Shown piece after piece: positions 1 through 7,544 of a stretch of 64,000 nt of DNA. A program made the translations under genes and the position numbers. The first letter of the stretch is position 1. Each line of letters starts with the position of its first letter. The stretch comes from Tistrella mobilis (GTDB taxonomy: Bacteria; Pseudomonadota; Alphaproteobacteria; Tistrellales; Tistrellaceae). The stretch lies in NCBI RefSeq assembly GCF_041468085.1, contig NZ_CP121017.1:2211501-2275500 (forward strand), given 5' to 3'. The notes beneath the pieces are model-generated. The model made no database searches. It was not told the DNA's origin and saw only the letters and a program-made list of their open reading frames with translations.

Positions 1-311
1 TCGAAGCCTTCCGGGCCATCGGCGGGACGATCGACAACATCAACGAGATCTCGACCACGATCGCGAGCGCCGTGGAAGAGCAGACCGCGGCAACGGGCGA
101 GATTGCCCGCAATGTTCAGCAGGCCGCCGTGGGGTCGCAGGAGGTGTCGACCACGGTTTCGCAGGTCAACCGCGCTGCCGACGATACCGGCTCTGCCGCA
201 CGCAGCCTGGCACAGGCAACCGATCTGCTGTCGGCGCAGGCGGGGCGGCTGCGGCAGGATATCGATGCCTTCCTGACCGACATGCGCAATCAGAGCCTCT
301 CTGCGGCATGA
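1..311 (+). CDS. Methyl-accepting chemotaxis protein, C-terminal fragment
   Basis: Only the 3' end is in the window; the frame is open from base 3 and stops with TGA at 309-311. The roughly 100 residues contain VEEQTAATGEIARNVQQAA followed by an Ala/Gln/Ser-rich helix and a last stretch ending FLTDMRNQSLSAA. This is the end of the long cytoplasmic coiled-coil signalling domain that drives CheA. The sensor part lies outside the window, so the ligand cannot be inferred. A closely similar tail ([19 protein letters not shown]) occurs in the receptor at 61655-63766. Confidence 0.93.
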   Translation, partial: EAFRAIGGTIDNINEISTTIASAVEEQTAATGEIARNVQQAAVGSQEVSTTVSQVNRAADDTGSAARSLAQATDLLSAQAGRLRQDIDAFLTDMRNQSLSAA

Positions 312-359
312 CATGAGGATATCACCACAGAGTCCTGATATTCCTGTAGTATGACAGTG

Positions 360-392
360 ACAGGGCGTCGCAGATCGGGCGGCGCCCTGTTT
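360..392 (+). terminator. Probable intrinsic terminator of the chemotaxis receptor
   Basis: ACAGGGCG (360-367) pairs with CGCCCTGT (383-390) and is followed by TTCCTG. It sits about 50 bases after the receptor stop and before the lipoprotein gene. The T-run is short. Confidence 0.5.
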
Positions 393-444
393 CCTGTCGA
401 TCCCGCCACCCGCCTTGTGACGTCATAGGGGATGTACAGAAATC

Positions 445-795
445 ATGGGCTTGCAGTTTCCGTTTCGGCCGGTCGCGGCCATCGGCCTCCTGGGGGCCGT
501 GCTCCTGGCCGGCTGCCTGCAGTTTCCGGCCGAACGCGATATGCGCTCGGGCATCATCGTGAAGGATGACCGGCACTTCGTTTTCGAGGCGACGGCCTTC
601 GATCGCGGGCGGTATGCCAAGGACAGCGACCAGGGTGAAGCGACGCGGACCGGACTCCTGATCGGAGAACTCGACCGTAAGCGCCTGTGTCCCAACGGAT
701 ATCGTATTGTGAAGCGCGAGGAACGGGTGATCGGCAATGCACCGGCATCCCAGGGCCGGGAATGGTTGCTGCAGTATATCGGGGAGTGCCGGTGA
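445..795 (+). CDS. Small lipoprotein of unknown function
   Basis: A 116-residue protein. A positively flanked hydrophobic N terminus ends in the lipobox LLAGC, with the lipidated cysteine at residue 24, so it should be an envelope lipoprotein processed by Lgt and LspA. The mature part is about 90 residues, charged, with two further cysteines (CPNGY and the C-terminal GECR) that could form a disulfide. I do not recognise the family. It stands alone between the receptor and the NTF2-like gene, with AGGGGA upstream as a weak ribosome-binding site. The lipobox and the continuous frame make it a credible gene. Confidence 0.75.
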   Translation: MGLQFPFRPVAAIGLLGAVLLAGCLQFPAERDMRSGIIVKDDRHFVFEATAFDRGRYAKDSDQGEATRTGLLIGELDRKRLCPNGYRIVKREERVIGNAPASQGREWLLQYIGECR

Positions 796-1119
796 TCGGG
801 ATCGGCAGATGCCTTGACCGGCGGTAGGCCCGGTAGGGCAGGGGGGAGCGAAGCGCATGTGATGCCACGTCACATCAATGCGGATATCGATGGCAGATCA
901 AGGGTATGGCTGGCACGACCGGCGCGGCGTCCCCTGTGAATCAGGGCTTGGCGAACCGGTCCGACCGTGCCATTGTGTCCCACGACACTGGCGCGCGGTA
1001 TATGCCGTGCCGCCGGGCTGGCACCGATGCCGCGGCATTGATTGATGCGGCAGACGGTGCCTGCGTTTCGACCTGCTCGTGAAGTTTCCGACCTGCTCGT
1101 GAAGCCGGAGTTCGCCTCG
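796..1119. other. Intergenic region, 324 bp, with one inverted repeat
   Basis: No convincing gene is seen. The region holds the interrupted palindrome ATGTGA-N7-TCACAT at 857-875, resembling a CRP/FNR-class site but with spacing 7 instead of 6, and the small tandem duplication listed at 1066-1104. No clear -35/-10 pair was found. Confidence 0.4.
1066..1104. repeat. Tandem duplication of a 19-20 base unit
   Basis: TTTCGACCTGCTCGTGAAG (1066-1084) is followed directly by a copy with one extra C (1085-1104). The 1-base length difference means the two copies cannot encode the same peptide. It lies immediately 5' of the preferred start at 1120. Confidence 0.85.
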
Positions 1120-1755
1120 ATGACCGTGAAGTCCCCGATCCGTGCCGGGCTGTTCGCCGTGACGATCGTCGCGCTGGGTGCCGCCCTGCCGCTTGCACCT
1201 GCGGCCCAGGCGGCCGCCGCGAAGACCAAGCCCGTCCAGACCGCGGCCCTCGCACCCGAACCGCGCCCCACGGCCAAGCCGACCCCGCCGGCCGGCAGCA
1301 CGGTGGTGGCTGCGGTGTCGCCGTCCGTGGTTGCGGGCGCTGCGGCCTATGATCCGAACAAGGTGAAGTCCGAGATCGACGCGGCCCTGGCCAGCTGGGC
1401 CTGGTCGCTGAACAGCGGTCAGCAGGGTGTCGTGGTCACCAACATGTATGGCCCGGACGCCATCATGATGAGCGACGATCAGAGCCAGGTGATGTTCAAT
1501 AATGGCGGCATCGTCCGCTATTACGGCACACTTGTCTCGCATCGCCCCGATCTGAAGGTGACCTTCGGCGACGGCTGGATCACCGTGCTCGGCCCCGATG
1601 TCGGGACGGCCACCGGCTTCTACACCTTCACCTATACCCAGGGCGGCAAGCAGGTGACGGAACCTGCCCGCTATACGCTGATCTACCGTAAGACCGTGGA
1701 TGGCTGGCGTATCGTGTCGCACCATTCCTCGCGGCTTCCCCAGGCGCAGAGCTGA
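1120..1755 (+). CDS. Exported NTF2/SnoaL-like (DUF4440-type) protein
   Basis: A 211-residue protein. An in-frame start also exists at 1042, but ATG 1120 is preferred: it has GGAG nine bases upstream and begins directly with a signal peptide (MTVKSPIRAGLF then a hydrophobic run ending PAAQAAAA). An Ala/Pro/Thr-rich linker follows to about residue 75, then an NTF2-like fold: an N-terminal helix (EIDAALASWAWSLNSG), a strand pattern including DAIMMSDD and GFYTFTYTQGGKQV, and the typical final strand YRKTVDGWRIVSHHSS. Such domains are often non-catalytic or bind small ligands; the true role is unknown. Confidence 0.8.
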   Translation: MTVKSPIRAGLFAVTIVALGAALPLAPAAQAAAAKTKPVQTAALAPEPRPTAKPTPPAGSTVVAAVSPSVVAGAAAYDPNKVKSEIDAALASWAWSLNSGQQGVVVTNMYGPDAIMMSDDQSQVMFNNGGIVRYYGTLVSHRPDLKVTFGDGWITVLGPDVGTATGFYTFTYTQGGKQVTEPARYTLIYRKTVDGWRIVSHHSSRLPQAQS

Positions 1756-1790
1756 TCCTTCACGGACCCGGTTCCGGCCGGGCACGACAT

Positions 1791-1826
1791 GAAGACGGCC
1801 CCGCAGTCGACTGCGGGGCCGTCTTC
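1791..1826. terminator. Bidirectional terminator between convergent genes
   Basis: A perfect 16-bp stem, GAAGACGGCCCCGCAG against its exact complement, closes on the loop TCGA. It is placed between the stops of the NTF2-like gene (+) and the aldehyde dehydrogenase gene (-), so it can serve both. Confidence 0.85.
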
Positions 1827-1836
1827 GTTCATGGCG

Positions 1837-3429
1837 TCAGCGCAGCATCACCGTCCGGCTCTGCTCACGCATGAACTGGGGCAGATACCAGGGGCCGAGG
1901 CCGCCCTTGCCGCCCGCGCCTCCGGACCCTTTCCAGCCGCAGAAGGGTTGGTGCCCGGGCCAGGCACCGGTGGTGGCGCCGCTTGCCCGGTTGACGTAAA
2001 GCGCGCCCGCCTCTGCCCGGTCGAGGAAGAGGTCGATCTCCGCCTGCCGTCCTGCATAGCAGCCGGCGGTGAGGCCATAGGCGACGCGGTTGCCGTCGGC
2101 GATTGCGGCAGCCAGGTCATCGAAGGGCTGCACCGAGACGAAAGGCAGGAACAGCTCGTCGCTGTTCAGGCGATGGTCGGGGCCGAGGCGGTCGACGACC
2201 ACCGGTGCCAGATAGCAGCCGCGGTCGTAGATCCCGCCGCCGAGGCGCTCGCCGCCCATGATCACCCGGCCGTCGCGCCGCGCCTCATCAAGTGCTGCGG
2301 CCTGACGGGCGGCGGCGCGCTCGTCGATCACCGGGCCCATGAACACCTCGCGCCGGCGCGGATCCCCAAGGGTGAGGGTCGCGGTACGGGCGGTCAGGCG
2401 GTCCAGGAAATCGTCATAGACGGCCTTCGCGACATAGACCTTGGACAGCGCCGAGCATTTCTGGCCCTGGAGGCCGAAGCCCGAGCGCGCCACGCCTTCC
2501 GCCGCCCGGTCCAGATCGGCGGTGGCCGTGACATAGGCGGGGTTCTTGCCGCCCATCTCCACGATCACCGGCCGGGCGAATCGCCTGCCGGCAAAGCGTC
2601 GATGGATCTCCATGCCCACGGCATGGCTGCCCGTGAAGGCGATGCCGTCGAGCCCCTTATCCGCGACCAGCGCCTCCCCGGTTTCGGCACCGCCGGGCAG
2701 GAAGGCGAGCACGCCGGCCGGCACGCCGGCCTTCAGGAAGGCCTGCACCAGGAGCGCACCCGTGAGTGCATTGATCTGTCCGGGCTTGTAGACCACGGCA
2801 TTGCCGGTCACCAGGGCGGCCGAGATCATGTTGACCGAGAGCGCCACCGGGAAGTTGAACGGCGCGATCACGCCGAAGACGCCATAGGGCCGCAGCAGCG
2901 AGCTGCAGCTTTCCTCGGGTTTCGCACGGGGCAGCAGGCGCTCGTAGCCGAGGTTCCGCTCCATCTCGGCGGCGTAATAGCGGGCCAGGTCGGCCGCTTC
3001 CTCGGCCTCGCCCATCGCCTCCAGGCGCGACTTGCCGACTTCGAGCACCAGCAGCGGGCCCAGCCGCCATTTCATGTCGGCCAGAATGTCGCCGGCCCGG
3101 CGGATGATCGCGGCACGCTCCGGCCAGGGCAGGGCGGCCCAGGCGGGCTGCGCGGCCCGAGCGGTGGCGACGGCGCGGGCGACCGTCGCTGCATCGGCCT
3201 CTGCGACCCCGGCCAGAACCATGTCGCGGTCGATCGGGCTGCGGATGGTGGCTGTTACCGGTCCTGCCACCGGCTGGCCGTCGACCAGGGGCAGAACGGT
3301 CTCGTGGCCGAGCCCGGCTTCAAGGGCCGGGAAAAGCATGTCCAGGCGATCATGTACCGGGCTGAAATCGGTGCCGGTGTTGGAATAGGTGACACGCGGC
3401 AGGGTCGTGTCGTCGAAGATGTCACTCAT
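1837..3429 (-). CDS. Aldehyde dehydrogenase, L-glutamate gamma-semialdehyde (P5C) dehydrogenase type
   Basis: A 530-residue NAD(P)-dependent aldehyde dehydrogenase. Visible signatures are APFNFP (transition-state Asn near 192), FTGS (265-268), VEMGGKNP with general base Glu291, and GQKCSA with catalytic Cys325. The QKCSA context and the end motif GATTGAWPGHQPFCGWKGSG are characteristic of 1-pyrroline-5-carboxylate dehydrogenases (PruA/RocA group), which oxidise glutamate semialdehyde to glutamate in proline and arginine breakdown. No PRODH domain is fused. It lies 75 bp downstream of the hydroxypyruvate-isomerase-like gene on the same strand, so the two are probably co-transcribed. The substrate is inferred; a related semialdehyde is possible. 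Confidence 0.88.
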   Translation of the reverse strand: MSDIFDDTTLPRVTYSNTGTDFSPVHDRLDMLFPALEAGLGHETVLPLVDGQPVAGPVTATIRSPIDRDMVLAGVAEADAATVARAVATARAAQPAWAALPWPERAAIIRRAGDILADMKWRLGPLLVLEVGKSRLEAMGEAEEAADLARYYAAEMERNLGYERLLPRAKPEESCSSLLRPYGVFGVIAPFNFPVALSVNMISAALVTGNAVVYKPGQINALTGALLVQAFLKAGVPAGVLAFLPGGAETGEALVADKGLDGIAFTGSHAVGMEIHRRFAGRRFARPVIVEMGGKNPAYVTATADLDRAAEGVARSGFGLQGQKCSALSKVYVAKAVYDDFLDRLTARTATLTLGDPRRREVFMGPVIDERAAARQAAALDEARRDGRVIMGGERLGGGIYDRGCYLAPVVVDRLGPDHRLNSDELFLPFVSVQPFDDLAAAIADGNRVAYGLTAGCYAGRQAEIDLFLDRAEAGALYVNRASGATTGAWPGHQPFCGWKGSGGAGGKGGLGPWYLPQFMREQSRTVMLR

Positions 3430-3504
3430 CTGGTCTGGCGTCTCCCATGGGCGACGGCCTGGCGCCGTTTCGCGTTTTTGAGGGGGGCGTCGGGGGAGCG
3501 GGGA

Positions 3505-4296
3505 TCAGCCTGGAGCACGTATGCCCCAGGGGGCGGCCCAGCCCAGGCCGTCTTCCGTCCGGCCGCGGGGCCGGTATTCAAGCCCCACCCATCCGTCATA
3601 GCCGAGTGTGTCCAGCCGGTCGAGCAGATGTGCCGGGGCGATTTCCCCCCGATCGGGTTCCGCGCGATCCGGCACCCCCGCGATCTGGACATGGCCGATC
3701 AGGGGAAGCTGGGCTTCCAGACGTCGGGTCAGGTCACCGCGGGTGATCTGGGTGTGGTAGAGGTCGAACTGCACCCTGAGGGCCGGATGCCCGATCTCGC
3801 GAACGATTGCCGCTGCGTCATCCGGATCGGCCAGGAAATAGCCCGGCATGTCGCGCGGATTGATGGCCTCGATCGTGGCGACGATACCGGCTGCCGCCGC
3901 GGTCTCGGCGGCCTCGCACAGGTTGCGCATATAGCTCGCGCGCGCGTGCGCGAGATCGGTGCCTGTTTCAGGGATCCCGGCCAGGACATGCAGGCGTCTG
4001 GCACCGACGGCGACCGCGCGCTCCACACCCTCGATCAGCGCCCGTCGGAAGCGGTCCTCCTGGCCGGGCAGGGCGGCGCAGCCGCGGCCGCCCTCGGCCC
4101 AGTCGTCGACGGCGATGTTGATCAGTGCCGCCTTGAGCCCGGCAGCGTCGAGAGCCGCCCTCAGTGCGGGCGCGGCCAGGCGATCGGGAAACAGCATCTC
4201 GATGCCGGCGAAGCCGCAGGCGGCGGCGGCATCGAACCGTGCCTCAAGGGGGCGATCGGTGAACAGGAAGTCGAGATTGGCGGCAAGGCGGGGCAT
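3505..4296 (-). CDS. Hydroxypyruvate isomerase-like TIM-barrel enzyme
   Basis: A 263-residue xylose-isomerase-like TIM-barrel protein. The start at 4296 (MPRLAANLDFLFTDRP) is preferred over an upstream frame extension because this is the family's usual N terminus. Signature segments are GFAGIEMLFPD, TIEAINPRDMPGYFL (metal-binding Glu), QFDLYHTQITRGDL and GHVQIAGVPDRAEPDRGEI, ending VGLEYRPRG. Hyi-family enzymes interconvert hydroxypyruvate and tartronate semialdehyde; relatives act on other keto sugars, so the exact substrate is open. It is upstream of the P5C-type dehydrogenase in a likely two-gene operon and divergent from the SprT-like gene. Confidence 0.85.
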   Translation of the reverse strand: MPRLAANLDFLFTDRPLEARFDAAAACGFAGIEMLFPDRLAAPALRAALDAAGLKAALINIAVDDWAEGGRGCAALPGQEDRFRRALIEGVERAVAVGARRLHVLAGIPETGTDLAHARASYMRNLCEAAETAAAAGIVATIEAINPRDMPGYFLADPDDAAAIVREIGHPALRVQFDLYHTQITRGDLTRRLEAQLPLIGHVQIAGVPDRAEPDRGEIAPAHLLDRLDTLGYDGWVGLEYRPRGRTEDGLGWAAPWGIRAPG

Positions 4297-4412
4297 GGGG
4301 CGGGGCGGCTCCGTGGCAACGGCATCAGGGGACGGGCGGTCGCGCCGGAGACTTGCCAAGCGGGCCCGCAGGGGCCAGTCTGGCACCCGGCCGCAATCTT
4401 CGTCGAGCCCGG

Positions 4413-5027
4413 ATGACGTCCCTTCCCCTTGATCCCGCCCTGCCCGGAACCGACCCCGCCGCCCCCGTTGGGGGGCCGGTGCCCAATCACCCGCTGGATC
4501 ATCGGCTGAAGTCGCTGGGCATGGTGATGGCACTGGCGACCCGCTGGCGTCTGCTCGGGCGGCTGAACGGCGCCGCAAAGGCCACGAGGGGGCTTGCCGC
4601 CTGCCTCGGCGCCGAGGTTACCATCGGCCGGCGTATGCGCACCCGCGCCGGCAGCGCCTGGCCCGGACGGCGGCTGATCATGCTGCATCCCGACCTGCTG
4701 AAGCCCGGCCACGAGACCGATCGGGATCAGACCTTCCTTCATGAATGCGCCCATCTGATCGCCGATCTGGAGCATGGCCGGTCCTGTGGCCATGATGCGC
4801 GCTGGCAGGCGGTGATGCTGGCGATCGGCGAGGTGCCGGCCACCACCCACCGGATCGACTATCTTTCCGCCTCGGCCCAGGCCCGGGTGATCTGGCGCTG
4901 CGTGTCCTGCGGCCGCGAACACGCTTTCGTCCGCCGGCCGCGCCGGCCCGTCTCCCGTTGCCACTGCCGGGCCTGCGGCCCCGATCGCGGGCAGCTGGAG
5001 GAGCTGGTGCCGCCGCGCGGCGACTGA
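4413..5027 (+). CDS. SprT-like zinc metalloprotease-family protein
   Basis: A 204-residue protein. The start at 4413 (MTSLPLDPALPG) lies just inside the longer frame from 4353. The core has the zinc motif HECAH (FLHECAHLIADLEHG) with a downstream HDARWQ that can supply a third ligand, as in SprT/Spartan proteins. The C terminus has a zinc-ribbon-like CVSCGREH and CHCRACG. The family is related to DNA-protein crosslink proteases, but bacterial members are little studied. It is transcribed away from the hydroxypyruvate-isomerase-like gene, with 116 bp between them. Confidence 0.8.
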   Translation: MTSLPLDPALPGTDPAAPVGGPVPNHPLDHRLKSLGMVMALATRWRLLGRLNGAAKATRGLAACLGAEVTIGRRMRTRAGSAWPGRRLIMLHPDLLKPGHETDRDQTFLHECAHLIADLEHGRSCGHDARWQAVMLAIGEVPATTHRIDYLSASAQARVIWRCVSCGREHAFVRRPRRPVSRCHCRACGPDRGQLEELVPPRGD

Positions 5028-5244
5028 TCGCGCGAAGACATGGGCTTTCGTGGTGGAGACTGTCATATTTCTAGGCGCCGCTGATCGGCTGCTGGCGAGG
5101 CCTTTGGTCTTTCGCCGCTGAGGTGCAATCCGGCATGCGGCCCCTGGAGGGCCAAAATAGCGCGTTGGGGTCATTTCCGTAGCCTGCATCGGACATGGGG
5201 GCGGGGTCCTGAATCGGCCGTTCAGGGGGCATTCGGGACCCCGA

Positions 5245-5262
5245 ATTTTTCTGCAGAAAAAT
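5245..5262. promoter_or_regulatory. 18-bp perfect palindrome upstream of ornithine decarboxylase
   Basis: ATTTTTCTGCAGAAAAAT is a perfect 18-bp palindrome in an AT-rich patch, about 36 bases upstream of the -10-like TATAAA at 5298-5303. The symmetry and AT content suit a repressor or activator site. It could also fold as a hairpin terminating the SprT-like transcript. Confidence 0.5.
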
Positions 5263-5303
5263 CCCATTTTTCTCTTTTCCTGCCCGTGGGTTGCCCGTAT
5301 AAA

Positions 5304-5448
5304 CCGCCTCCACCGACGTACCCCCCCGAAATGACGGGCCGACATGGCGCCCGTCCGCTACGTGACCAGGGACGACGGCAGCGGAATGGGAACAACCTGA
5401 GCGTCCCGGTCCATGCCGGGCCGCCGCCGGTTTGTAGGGGATCAGCCA
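5304..5448 (+). promoter_or_regulatory. Structured 5' leader of the ornithine decarboxylase gene (speF-type candidate)
   Basis: The leader follows a -10-like TATAAA (5298-5303). It contains stem GACGGGC/GCCCGTC (5333-5339 with 5349-5355), whose loop holds the ATG of a short ORF, and stem GGGACG/CGTCCC (5369-5374 with 5402-5407). Alphaproteobacterial ornithine decarboxylase genes are known to carry a conserved speF leader RNA. Position and structure fit, but I could not align it to the published consensus. The rest of the 5028-5448 gap holds the palindrome at 5245-5262 and nothing else recognisable. Confidence 0.5.
5344..5400 (+). CDS. Candidate 18-codon upstream leader peptide
   Basis: ATG 5344 to TGA 5398-5400 encodes MAPVRYVTRDDGSGMGTT. 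It ends 48 bases before the decarboxylase start, and its ATG sits in the loop of a leader hairpin. No strong Shine-Dalgarno sequence is visible. In Salmonella the speF mRNA has a leader peptide (SpeFL) that senses ornithine; an analogous role here is a guess based on position. Confidence 0.35.
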   Translation: MAPVRYVTRDDGSGMGTT

Positions 5449-6588
5449 ATGATGACTCCGAAGATCGAGCGCTTTCTCGCCGACCGACGAGAATACGACA
5501 GCAATCCTTGTGTGGTTGTCGATCTCGACGTGATCGCCGAGAAGTATCGGGAGATCAGCGAGCAGATGCCGCTCGTGCGGGTGTTTTACGCCGTGAAGGC
5601 GAACCCGGCTCCTGAAATCCTGTCCATGCTGGTCGAGCTCGGCTCGTGCTTCGATACCGCCAGCTTGCAGGAAATTGAGATGGTGCTCGCCGCCGGTGCG
5701 AGCCCGGATCGGATTTCCTTCGGGAACACGATCAAGAAGGAGCGGGACATCGCCCGCGCCTATCAGCTGGGTGTGCGCCTGTTCGCTTTCGACAGCGCCT
5801 GCGAGCTGCAGAAGATCGCCCGTTCGGCCCCGGGGTCGAAGGTGTTCTGCCGGATCCTGGTCGATTGCCAGGCCGCCGACTGGCCGCTGTCGAAGAAGTT
5901 CGGCTGCGCGCCGGAGATGGCGCTGGAGCTGCTGACCGATGCCGCGTCGTCGGGGCTGGATGCCTATGGCATCTCGTTCCATGTCGGCTCGCAGCAGACC
6001 GATCCTGAGCAGTGGGACCGGGCCATCAGCCAGGCGGCGGCGATCTTCCGCGACCTGGGGGAGCGGGGCGTGTCGGCGCGCATGGTCAATCTGGGCGGCG
6101 GGCTGCCGGCGCGCTACCAGGACGAGGTGGCCCCGATGGCTGCCTATGCGCTGGCGATCTCGCAGGCGATGACCCGTCATTTCGGCAACCAGCTGCCCGA
6201 GATGATCATCGAGCCGGGCCGCGGGCTGGTTGGTGACGCCGGTGTGCTCGAAGCCGAGGTGATCCTGATCGCCGAAAAGAGCTTCGACGACCCGGTGCGC
6301 TGGGTCTATCTGGATGTCGGCAAGTTCAATGGCCTGGCCGAGACCATGGACGAGGCCATCAAGTACCGCCTGCGCACCGAGCGTGACGGCAGCGAGACCG
6401 GCCGGGTGATCCTGGCAGGCCCCACCTGCGACAGCGTCGACGTGCTGTACGAGAAGGCGGGCTACGAGCTGCCGCATGCCCTGCAGGTGGGTGACAAGAT
6501 CACCTTCCTGTCCTGCGGTGCCTATACCACGACCTATGCCACGACGGGCTTCAACGGCTTCCCGCCGATCCAGGCCTATTACATCTGA
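5449..6588 (+). CDS. Ornithine (lysine/ornithine) decarboxylase, fold type III
   Basis: A 379-residue PLP enzyme of the alanine-racemase-fold decarboxylases. The start is ATG 5449 or the adjacent ATG 5452; GGGG lies about 8 bases upstream. The N terminus holds VFYAVKANPAPEIL with the PLP lysine. Later motifs are ISFHVGSQQ, the glycine-rich LGGGLP, EPGRGLVGDAG and the dimer-interface GPTCDSVDV followed by FLSCGAYTTTYA. The size matches the short bacterial/eukaryotic-like ODC class rather than the 700-residue inducible class. It converts ornithine to putrescine, feeding SpeD/SpeE at 46.4-47.8 kb. A dedicated terminator follows. Confidence 0.92.
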   Translation: MMTPKIERFLADRREYDSNPCVVVDLDVIAEKYREISEQMPLVRVFYAVKANPAPEILSMLVELGSCFDTASLQEIEMVLAAGASPDRISFGNTIKKERDIARAYQLGVRLFAFDSACELQKIARSAPGSKVFCRILVDCQAADWPLSKKFGCAPEMALELLTDAASSGLDAYGISFHVGSQQTDPEQWDRAISQAAAIFRDLGERGVSARMVNLGGGLPARYQDEVAPMAAYALAISQAMTRHFGNQLPEMIIEPGRGLVGDAGVLEAEVILIAEKSFDDPVRWVYLDVGKFNGLAETMDEAIKYRLRTERDGSETGRVILAGPTCDSVDVLYEKAGYELPHALQVGDKITFLSCGAYTTTYATTGFNGFPPIQAYYI

Positions 6589-6592
6589 TATC

Positions 6593-6655
6593 GGGCGCAG
6601 GCTGCGCCCGGCACGGACGGAAAACGCCGGCAGGAGATGCTCCTGCCGGCGTTTT
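6593..6655 (+). terminator. Terminator of the ornithine decarboxylase gene
   Basis: A small hairpin GGGCGCA-GG-C-TGCGCCC (6593-6609) is followed by a perfect 15-bp stem AAAACGCCGGCAGGA/TCCTGCCGGCGTTTT (6621-6635 with 6641-6655) ending in TTTT. It also lies at the 3' side of the convergent dehalogenase gene and can act in both directions. Confidence 0.9.
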
Positions 6656-6690
6656 CATCATGCTTGCATGGTATGTGCAGATGGGGGCCT

Positions 6691-7392
6691 TCAGGCCTTT
6701 CCAAGCAGTGCCGGCAGCTGCGAAAGGCTGCCCAGCACCGCCATCGGTGCACCCGGCAGGCCGTCGGGGGGGAGGTCGCCGCGGTTGATCCAGACGGCGC
6801 TGTAACCGAAATGGGCCGCACCGGCGACATCCCAGCCATTGCTGGAGACGAACGCGATTTCGCGGGCGGCCATGCCGAACGCCTCGGGGCCGAGGGCGTA
6901 GACCTCGCGCGCCGGCTTGAAGGCGCCTACGCTTTCCACCGAGAGGACCTGAGAGAAATGGCCGGTAAGGCCGGCGGTCGCCAGCACCGCCGACAGCATC
7001 ACCGGCGTACCGTTGGAGAGGATGCCGAGCGGCATGCCGGCAGCCGAGAGGGCCTGGATCACAGGGCGGGTGTCGGGGAAGGGCGGCAGGGCCAGATAAG
7101 CCTCCATCAGCTTCGCCCGCAGCACCTTGTCGCTGAGCCCGACCGAGGCCATCGCATAGTCGAGCGCCTGGCCGGTGATGGTCCAGAAGTCGACATGTTC
7201 CCCCATCACCGTGCGCAGCCAGGTGTATTCCAGCTGCTTGCGGCGCCAGGTGTCGCTGAGCGCACGCTCCACTGCCGGATCCCCCACGCGGATCAGCCGC
7301 GAACTGACCGGAGCATGGACATCGAACAGGGTTCCGTAAACGTCGAACAGGCAGGCGCGAATGCCTGTCGGCGGTTCAGTGGTGGCGGACAT
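6691..7392 (-). CDS. (S)-2-haloacid dehalogenase, type II (HAD superfamily)
   Basis: A 233-residue HAD hydrolase. Motif I is LFDVYGTLFD with nucleophile Asp17. Motif II is GILSNGTP. The later motifs are AFKPAREVYALGPEAFG (Lys) and FVSSNGWDVAGA, the last being typical of L-2-haloacid dehalogenases rather than phosphatases. The family hydrolyses 2-haloalkanoates to hydroxyacids through an aspartyl ester. It is a single gene downstream of the transglycosylase on the same strand, separated by 152 bp of GC-rich dyads. The natural substrate is unknown. Confidence 0.88.
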   Translation of the reverse strand: MSATTEPPTGIRACLFDVYGTLFDVHAPVSSRLIRVGDPAVERALSDTWRRKQLEYTWLRTVMGEHVDFWTITGQALDYAMASVGLSDKVLRAKLMEAYLALPPFPDTRPVIQALSAAGMPLGILSNGTPVMLSAVLATAGLTGHFSQVLSVESVGAFKPAREVYALGPEAFGMAAREIAFVSSNGWDVAGAAHFGYSAVWINRGDLPPDGLPGAPMAVLGSLSQLPALLGKA

Positions 7393-7544
7393 GCCGTCTC
7401 TTACCCCTCAAACAAAATGGCGTGCCGGGGACCCGGAACGTGGCAGCGATCCGGGGCGTGGCGGCGTCCCGGGACATGTCAGGGATCTGGCGTTCCGGAA
7501 TCCGGCCGTCAATATGCCGGATGAGGCAAAAGCCTGATCGGCGC

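Noticed and set aside
857-875. CRP-like site ATGTGA-N7-TCACAT
   Set aside because: Spacing is 7 instead of 6 and no promoter is visible next to it; kept only as an inverted repeat in the intergenic note.
1789-4416. 875-codon open frame on the plus strand opposite the aldehyde dehydrogenase and isomerase genes
   Set aside because: Low-complexity His/Gly/Arg-rich translation without domains; it is the GC-driven shadow of two clearly recognised minus-strand genes.
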